This document shows positions 13,633-18,111 of a stretch of 18,111 nt of DNA, in pieces. This DNA comes from Clostridia bacterium (lineage in GTDB: Bacteria > Bacillota > Clostridia > Christensenellales > CAG-1252). Position 1 is the first letter of the stretch, and each line of letters starts with the position of its first letter. A model generated the notes under the pieces. The model saw nothing but the letters and a program-made list of their open reading frames with translations, was not told where the DNA came from and ran no database searches. Made by a program: the position numbers and the translations under genes. The stretch lies in contig JAFTBD010000037.1 in NCBI GenBank assembly GCA_017455385.1, positions 1-18,111 of the forward strand. Reading direction: 5' to 3'.

Positions 13633-13887
13633 TATCTCCGGCCAAAAAATGATAGTTCATATCTCAAAAATGCAAAATTCGCCTGAAATTTCGGACGAAT
13701 ATCACCACGCGGCAATGTCAAAAAAAGAGGAATTTCCTTTGCTTGCGCGAGAAGATAGGGGCTCTTAACGCGCCCTGTATGAAAAGATGAAATGTTGAAG
13801 ATTTGAGGGGGGAATATCTTTCGAGCAGAATAATCGAATTCATTTTGAGACATCTTTACAAATCTCTGAGGACATGCTACTACATAA
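13633..13887. other. AT-rich intergenic stretch without a supported gene
   Basis: The region upstream of the flavoprotein operon has lower GC than the preceding genes. A short minus-strand frame (13853 to 13629) exists but lacks a ribosome site and runs through the operon promoter. A weak hairpin (AGGGGC...GCGCCCT, around 13755-13775) is the only structure seen. Confidence 0.5.
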
Positions 13888-14058
13888 CAGATGCTGACGC
13901 ATTGGATACTTGTAATTTCAATGTTGTTTAGATATTTTGGGATTGGGAGAAGAATTTTTTCCGCTCTGGATAGTCAACTTTTTCTATAACTGTTTCGCAA
14001 TTGTAACCAGTCTGGGAAAGTCCGGATGGAGAGAACCGGCATTTGGATAAGATATCTA
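13888..14058 (+). ncRNA. Candidate structured RNA resembling the 3' half of an FMN riboswitch
   Basis: The stretch AAAGTCCGGATGG (14017-14029) followed by AGAGAA closely matches the conserved 3' end of the RFN/FMN riboswitch, recalled as GGTnAAAGTCCGGATGGGAGARRA. Just upstream, CGCAATTGTAACCAG loosely mirrors the GTGAAATTCC...CCGAC arm, and TTGTAATTTCAA (13910-13921) could mirror the 5' arm. Two basal helices are possible: CAGATGCTG/CGGCATTTG (13888-13896 with 14037-14045, two G-U) placed as P1 in RFN, and TAGATATTTT/AAGATATCTA (13929-13938 with 14049-14058, one G-U). The conserved AGCCCGCGAGC core is not found and the last GAC/GTC pairing is disturbed, so it could be divergent, decayed or a chance match. 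A terminator follows immediately. Confidence 0.35.
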
Positions 14059-14073
14059 AAGATATGTAAAAAG

Positions 14074-14095
14074 AGGTCCTTCGGGACCTTTTTTT
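14074..14095 (+). terminator. Intrinsic terminator after the candidate RNA
   Basis: The stem AGGTCC/GGACCT (14074-14079 with 14084-14089) has the stable loop TTCG and is followed by seven T (14089-14095). There is no plus-strand protein gene before it for over 5 kb, so it must end an RNA of another kind or form part of a leader switch. Confidence 0.9.
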
Positions 14096-14134
14096 GTGTT
14101 GTCGATCCCGTGTGAGGCGCGGGGAGAAAAGGGA

Positions 14135-14163
14135 TTGACACAGTATCCCATCTATATTACAAT
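14135..14163 (+). promoter_or_regulatory. Promoter of the leucine-rich-repeat lipoprotein gene
   Basis: TTGACA (14135-14140), a 17-nt spacer and TACAAT (14158-14163). It lies after the terminator, so the lipoprotein can be expressed independently of any transcript through the candidate RNA. Confidence 0.88.
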
Positions 14164-14194
14164 ACTTGTTGTAAGAAATGACAGGAGAATGCGT

Positions 14195-16174
14195 ATGCGA
14201 AAGAGGTTTTTGATCGTTTTTTTATCGATAATCGCGCTTGTTTCATTGCTTTTGATCGTCACCGCATGTGATTTGTCAAGTAGCAGTGCGACGGGAGACG
14301 CGAAGAATAAGGCGAAGATCAATATAGAAATAAAAAAGGCATTTGAGAATGTACCGTTAGCGAAAAATGTGGTTGTGAACGCTGTCGACAAAACGATCAC
14401 ATTCACGGTGGATAATGATACGTCGGAGTTTAATTGGTCGACTGTAGATATGGCTTCCTCCACGTTTGCCGTTTACACGGACGCAGGATGCAAAAACAGT
14501 CTTACGGGCTTGGCAGAGTTGGAAGAAGGGGAGAATACCTTTTATATTATTGTGACGAAGGATACCGTCAACGTTACCTACAAGGTCAGGATCACGCGGG
14601 AAAAGAGTTACTATTATGATCCCGACGAAGACGACGAGATCATTCGCGATATGATTCCCTGCGAAGGGCTGGAATACGTCTTGAAGACGGATGACACCTA
14701 TGAGGTCGTCGGGATGGGTACTTGTACGGATATCGAACTCGTGATCCCCGCAACGTATGAAGGGAAAGCAGTGACGAGTATCGGGAGAAGTGCATTTTAC
14801 GATTGCGCTTCTTTGACGATGGTCGTGATTCCGGATAGTTTGACGAGTATCGGAAATAATGCATTTGAAAATTGTAGAGGATTGACCTCCGTGTATTATG
14901 CGAAAAACAGTCGTTTGACAACGATCGGCGAAGAGGCGTTTGTCGGATGTAGTGCATTACAGTTCGTGAAGATCCCCAAAAGCGTTACGGAAATAGGAGA
15001 TTTCGCATTTATCTGTGGATTTTTTATAAATGAGTCAACCCCTCCGATCTCGTCTTTTATAGATTTTTACGTAGAAAAGGATAGCAGGTATTTTTCAAGT
15101 GTGAACGGCGTCCTTTACAGTGAAGACAAAAAGACCTTGATCCAATATCCGATCGGAAGAAAAGATACTTCGTTTACGGTCCCGAGCGGAGTCGGCATAG
15201 GAGAGTTTGCATTTGCAGGATCTATATTGAAAGAGATCGTCATTCCGGAAGGAACGGAAACTATCAGCGAAGGTTGTCTGGAGGCATGCTTCTTGCTGGA
15301 GAAACTGTATTTACCTTCCACTCTAAAAGAGGTGAAAAAACACGAAGCAGGCTCCTTAAAAATGAAAGAGATACATTTTTTGGGCGACATCGCCGGGTGG
15401 TGCCAAATCGATGGCTTGTATTATATTATGAGGTGTTTAACTAATTATGGCGAGGCTGATTTTACGCTGCATATCAATGGCGCTCCGATCACGGGGGCGA
15501 TCGTCATTCCCGGAAATGTGCCAACGATCAAAGAGTATGCATTCTATGGATGTCGCGATTTGACTTCCGTTACGATCTCGGAAGGGGTGAAAGAGATCGA
15601 GCCCTATGCGTTTGCAAAATGTGAAAAATTGAATTATGTAAAGATACCCAATAGCATTACAAGCATTGGCGAAAAGGCTTTTGACGGGACTGCCGCGCGA
15701 AATGCATGCGATGATGCGACGAATCGTTTCTTGATCAAGGATAATAAGGTGTATGATTACGATCAGACTCTTGTGCTTGATTACGGCAAGGAAGGCTATA
15801 CGCTTGAGCATAAAATGAATAATACGATCATCTTCTCGAAGTATGTAGATGTTACGTGCTATAAGTTAAGCTGGGCCCGCTTTATAGGAGATATTTATAC
15901 GGAGAGGGATGAGAAAGAAAGCGTGAAGTGCTATTACCGTTTGGATCTGACCACGAAAGAGCTTGTGCGGATCGCCGGGACTTCTTATGAGTTGCTGACG
16001 GACTGGATATTGGTCACGACGATTATGGAGTTTACTTATATAAATGCCTACGAGTACGGTGTGATGATTTCAACAAAAACGGATGAATTGGAGCCCGGAA
16101 GCGGCGGATATCATACCCGGGACGAATCCTATGATTATTACAAGGAGGATGGTACTAAAATCATCAGGGACTAG
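14195..16174 (+). CDS. BspA-like leucine-rich-repeat lipoprotein
   Basis: The protein has 659 residues from the ATG at 14195 (AGGAG 7 nt upstream; the ATG at 14189 is too close to the site). The signal peptide ends in the lipobox VTAC with C25 lipidated, so it is held on the cell surface. Residues about 45-133 look like a cadherin-like beta-sandwich of the kind found before surface repeats (ends GENTFYIIVTKD...YKVRITR). Residues about 193-500 carry LRR_5 (BspA/Treponema-type) repeats of the form SIG..AF..C..L..V.IP, in two blocks split by an irregular insert around 275-420. The C-terminal 155 residues have no repeats. Such proteins mediate adhesion or partner binding in gut and oral bacteria. 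Codon use is markedly AT-richer than in neighbouring genes, suggesting later acquisition or relaxed selection. Confidence 0.9.
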   Translation: MRKRFLIVFLSIIALVSLLLIVTACDLSSSSATGDAKNKAKINIEIKKAFENVPLAKNVVVNAVDKTITFTVDNDTSEFNWSTVDMASSTFAVYTDAGCKNSLTGLAELEEGENTFYIIVTKDTVNVTYKVRITREKSYYYDPDEDDEIIRDMIPCEGLEYVLKTDDTYEVVGMGTCTDIELVIPATYEGKAVTSIGRSAFYDCASLTMVVIPDSLTSIGNNAFENCRGLTSVYYAKNSRLTTIGEEAFVGCSALQFVKIPKSVTEIGDFAFICGFFINESTPPISSFIDFYVEKDSRYFSSVNGVLYSEDKKTLIQYPIGRKDTSFTVPSGVGIGEFAFAGSILKEIVIPEGTETISEGCLEACFLLEKLYLPSTLKEVKKHEAGSLKMKEIHFLGDIAGWCQIDGLYYIMRCLTNYGEADFTLHINGAPITGAIVIPGNVPTIKEYAFYGCRDLTSVTISEGVKEIEPYAFAKCEKLNYVKIPNSITSIGEKAFDGTAARNACDDATNRFLIKDNKVYDYDQTLVLDYGKEGYTLEHKMNNTIIFSKYVDVTCYKLSWARFIGDIYTERDEKESVKCYYRLDLTTKELVRIAGTSYELLTDWILVTTIMEFTYINAYEYGVMISTKTDELEPGSGGYHTRDESYDYYKEDGTKIIRD

Positions 16175-16214
16175 AAGCGTACGCTTGCCTATGTAAAGAA
16201 CGATCTTCATGTAG

Positions 16215-16252
16215 CAGAAGGGGCTCGGATCTATGATCTGTAGCCCCTTCTG
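16215..16252. terminator. Hairpin between LRR lipoprotein and azlD, possible terminator
   Basis: The perfect 11-bp stem CAGAAGGGGCT/AGCCCCTTCTG (16215-16225 with 16242-16252) has an inner GGATC/GATCT pairing. It lacks a U-run on either strand, so it would be an atypical terminator between two convergent genes. Confidence 0.55.
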
Positions 16253-16256
16253 TGTG

Positions 16257-16565
16257 TCAGAATAGGAACCCCAGCCCCAATGCGATGAGGAAAGAGACGG
16301 CGGCGACGATCGCCATATTCAGCTCGAAGACGCTCATCAATAGGGCGGCGGCGGTGGCTATCGCGGCGGCGGGGATGCTGCCCGTCGAATAGAAGACGTA
16401 GGGGAATGTCAGCGCGGCGAGGACGGCGTAGGGCAGGTAATAGAGGAAAGACTTCCAGAAAGGGGAAGATATCTTCCTCTTAATGAAGACGAAGGGGACG
16501 AAGCGAGGGACGACCGTCGCCGTGAACATCAATAGGGCGGAGAGGAGGAGGTAGCCGAGCGTCAT
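16257..16565 (-). CDS. azlD: AzlD, small subunit of branched-chain amino acid exporter
   Basis: The 102 residues are almost entirely hydrophobic with four probable spans, the usual size for AzlD/YgaH. It forms a two-component exporter with AzlC for branched-chain amino acids (valine/leucine and analogues). A conserved N-terminal stretch (ATVVPRFVPFVFIKRK) with charged loop is visible. Its start overlaps the azlC stop by 4 nt (ATGA), with GAGGAGG about 8 nt upstream inside azlC, so the two are translated together in equal amounts. Confidence 0.92.
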   Translation of the reverse strand: MTLGYLLLSALLMFTATVVPRFVPFVFIKRKISSPFWKSFLYYLPYAVLAALTFPYVFYSTGSIPAAAIATAAALLMSVFELNMAIVAAVSFLIALGLGFLF

Positions 16566-17314
16566 TTCGTTTCCTCCTCGTGAGGCGCGGTATCCTCTGC
16601 GATCGTCACCTTTTCCTCGTCCTTTTTCGGGAAGAGGGCGGCGGCGACGAAGGTGGCGGCTATGGCGGCGATGATGACCCGAAATCCCATCGGTATTTCA
16701 TTCAGATACGGTATGTAATAGAAGGCGCAAGACAGCGCGGCGCCGACGAGGACGGCGAGGGCGATCCCTTTGCCGCGTTTCATAGGCGGCAGGAAGATGG
16801 CGATATACATGCAGTAAATGGCGATGCCCGCGGCGGCGATCACGGAGGAGGGGAATATGCCGCCCGAGAGATACCCGACGAGAGTGCCGAGTTGCCAGCC
16901 GACGTAGGGAAGAGTCGCCAGACCGAAGTAGTAGGCGGGGGTGATCTCCGCGCCCTTTTCATTTGCGAGGGCGAATACTTCGTCGGTCAGGAAGAGACTC
17001 ATCGCCAAGCGCGTCGCGGGTTTGATGCGTATCGTCACCTGTTGGGAGAGGGAAAAACTCATCAAGGCGTAGCGCAGATTGATGATGAATACGGCGAGGC
17101 TCAGCTCCAAATACCCCGCGCCGAGTTGCATCAGTTGGATGCCGGTGAATTGTCCCGCGGAGGTCAGATTCGTGGCGGAGAGCAGGGTCGCGAACCACAG
17201 GGAGAAAGCTCCTCTCCTTGCCGCCAAGCCGAAGGTGAAAGACACCGCGAGGTACGCGATGGCGACGGGGATCCCTTTTTTCAGTCCGGCGAGGAAATTC
17301 GACCTTGTATCCAT
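16562..17314 (-). CDS. azlC: AzlC, large subunit of branched-chain amino acid exporter
   Basis: The protein has 250 residues, membrane-embedded with multiple spans. AzlC/YgaZ family features include the N-terminal KGIPVAIAYLAVSFTFGLAA, SATNLTSAGQFTG (46-58), INLRYALMSFSLSQ (78-91) and LFLTDEVFAL (107-116). The C-terminal 20 residues are a soluble acidic tail (KKDEEKVTIAEDTAPHEEETK). It exports branched-chain amino acids together with AzlD. There is no usual ribosome site before the ATG; an extended -10 element (17321-17329) would place the transcript start at or next to the ATG. It is divergent from the sirtuin gene. Confidence 0.94.
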   Translation of the reverse strand: MDTRSNFLAGLKKGIPVAIAYLAVSFTFGLAARRGAFSLWFATLLSATNLTSAGQFTGIQLMQLGAGYLELSLAVFIINLRYALMSFSLSQQVTIRIKPATRLAMSLFLTDEVFALANEKGAEITPAYYFGLATLPYVGWQLGTLVGYLSGGIFPSSVIAAAGIAIYCMYIAIFLPPMKRGKGIALAVLVGAALSCAFYYIPYLNEIPMGFRVIIAAIAATFVAAALFPKKDEEKVTIAEDTAPHEEETK

Positions 17315-17320
17315 ACGCTA

Positions 17321-17329
17321 ACTATATCA
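17321..17329 (-). promoter_or_regulatory. Possible extended -10 promoter of azlCD, leaderless type
   Basis: On the minus strand TGA is followed by TATAGT (17326-17321). A start 7 nt downstream falls on the azlC ATG (17314). No -35 box was found at the usual distance. Confidence 0.4.
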
Positions 17330-17394
17330 CCACGCCCCCTTTTCCCGCAAGCAAAAGCGCCCTGTTGCATTTGAGACAAATTCTGACCTTCCTA

Positions 17395-17424
17395 TTGAAA
17401 TGAGAATGCGATCTATGGTACTAT
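17395..17424 (+). promoter_or_regulatory. Possible promoter of sirtuin gene, leaderless type
   Basis: TTGAAA (17395-17400), an 18-nt spacer and TGG-TACTAT (-10 at 17419-17424). A transcript start 7 nt after the -10 coincides with the ATG at 17431. Confidence 0.5.
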
Positions 17425-17430
17425 TATGCT

Positions 17431-18111
17431 ATGGATATGAGAGAGGTCAATGAGTTGCAGGAGATCATCGACGGGGCGAGACGCCTCGTATTCTTCGGCG
17501 GCGCGGGCGTCAGCACGGAGAGCGGCATTCCCGATTTCCGCAGTCCGGACGGGCTGTATCACCAAAAGTACAAGTTCCCGCCCGAATATATGCTGTCCCA
17601 CGATTGTTTCACGGATCGCACGGAGGAGTTCTTTGAGTTTTATCGCGACAAGATCATCTCCTATGACGCGAAGCCGAATGCCGCGCACTATTTCCTCGCG
17701 AGGCTTGAGGCGGCGGGCAGGCTCTCTGCGGTCGTGACGCAGAATATCGACGGCTTGCATACCGACGCGGGCAGTAAGCGGGTCTATGAGCTCCACGGCT
17801 CCGTCCACCGCAATTATTGTATGAAGTGCGGCAAGTTCCATTCCCTCGCGGATATAAAAGCCACAACGGGCATTCCCCGTTGCGAATGCGGCGGCATCGT
17901 GAAGCCGGACGTCGTCCTCTATGGCGAAGGATTGGACGAAAGGGTGATATCGGGCGCGGTGGACGCCATCTCCTCCGCGGACGTGATGATCATCGCGGGG
18001 ACGTCCCTCGTCGTCTATCCTGCGGCGGGATTGGTGCGGTATTTCCGCGGCAAGACCCTCGTCACGGTGAATCTCGACAGCGATCCCACCGTTTCTCGCG
18101 GGATCCATATA
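17431..18111 (+). CDS. cobB: NAD-dependent protein deacylase, sirtuin (3' truncated by window edge)
   Basis: The frame is open to the last base; 227 residues are visible and perhaps 10-25 are missing. Sirtuins remove acetyl or related groups from lysines using NAD, producing nicotinamide and O-acyl-ADP-ribose. Visible: GAGVSTESGIPDFRS (24-38, NAD site), TQNIDGLH (103-110), catalytic H122 in ELHGS, the zinc ligands C130/C133 and C151/C153 (the second pair is CxC rather than the usual CxxC), VKPDVVLYGE (157-166) and GTSLVVYPAA (190-199). The start is ATG 17431 or 17437; neither has a ribosome site, and the promoter position suggests a leaderless mRNA beginning at 17431. Confidence 0.94.
   Translation, partial: MDMREVNELQEIIDGARRLVFFGGAGVSTESGIPDFRSPDGLYHQKYKFPPEYMLSHDCFTDRTEEFFEFYRDKIISYDAKPNAAHYFLARLEAAGRLSAVVTQNIDGLHTDAGSKRVYELHGSVHRNYCMKCGKFHSLADIKATTGIPRCECGGIVKPDVVLYGEGLDERVISGAVDAISSADVMIIAGTSLVVYPAAGLVRYFRGKTLVTVNLDSDPTVSRGIHI

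Noticed and set aside
13629..13853. 74-residue minus-strand frame upstream of the flavoprotein
   Set aside because: No ribosome site, no domain, and it overlaps the operon -35 box.
14000..14040. Possible RNase P RNA or PyrR-binding loop, because of GGAAAGTCCGG and AGAACCGGC
   Set aside because: RNase P RNA needs about 300 nt between its conserved halves, and the PyrR loop consensus (AGTCC-G-GAGGCT type) does not fit. The FMN riboswitch 3' end fits better.
16580..17374. 264-residue plus-strand frame opposite azlC
   Set aside because: Glycine/aspartate-rich low-complexity translation, no ribosome site, mirror of a clear membrane protein.
17413..18108. 231-residue minus-strand frame at the right edge
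   Set aside because: It lies opposite the sirtuin, which has all family motifs and runs off the window end.

Overview
The window looks like chromosomal DNA of an anaerobic Gram-positive bacterium, most likely a moderately GC-rich member of the Clostridia. This is inferred from three things: near-consensus TTGACA-17-TATAAT promoters with strong AGGAGG-type ribosome sites, a PyrR regulator, and oxygen-sensitive metabolism (N-terminal-rubredoxin rubrerythrin, several Fe-S proteins, Hyp nickel-maturation proteins). A finer taxonomic placement cannot be supported from sequence alone. No tRNA, rRNA, CRISPR array, transposase or phage gene was seen.

Layout. 2-1755 is a uracil salvage pair: the 3' part of an NCS2 uracil permease, then upp. 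An intergenic stretch of about 400 nt with hairpins and direct repeats follows. 2169-3517 is an Mrp/NBP35-type Fe-S ATPase overlapping pyrR by one base, ending in a bidirectional terminator shared with the convergent HU gene (3593-3868). A divergent promoter pair separates HU from an unrecognised 243-aa protein (4072-4803). 4893-6667 holds two tandem endonuclease/exonuclease/phosphatase-fold paralogues, one membrane-anchored and one cytosolic. Rubrerythrin (6846-7394) follows, then a second copy of the intergenic palindromic repeat, a small lipoprotein (7657-8043), and a two-gene cassette of small membrane proteins (8220-8947).

9024-13548 on the minus strand is a tightly overlapping operon read in the order: 940-aa multi-[4Fe-4S] flavoprotein, hypB paralogue 2, hypB paralogue 1, hypA. 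It has one strong promoter (13604-13632) and ends at a bidirectional terminator. The pairing of a large pyridine-nucleotide/Fe-S oxidoreductase with two HypB GTPases, without hypCDEF or a nickel enzyme in the window, is the most unusual gene arrangement here.

13633-14194 has no convincing gene but contains a candidate structured RNA that resembles the 3' half of an FMN riboswitch (AAAGTCCGGATGG followed by AGAGAA), closed by possible basal helices and followed by an intrinsic terminator. It precedes a visibly AT-richer leucine-rich-repeat (BspA-like) lipoprotein gene (14195-16174). The window closes with azlCD (branched-chain amino acid exporter, minus strand) divergent from a 3'-truncated sirtuin gene (17431-18111). 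Both of those promoters are predicted to start transcription at or next to the start codon.

No completely new multi-gene system can be proven by reading. The strongest candidates for a second look are the flavoprotein-HypB-HypB-HypA operon, the FMN-riboswitch-like RNA, and the covarying intergenic palindrome family.
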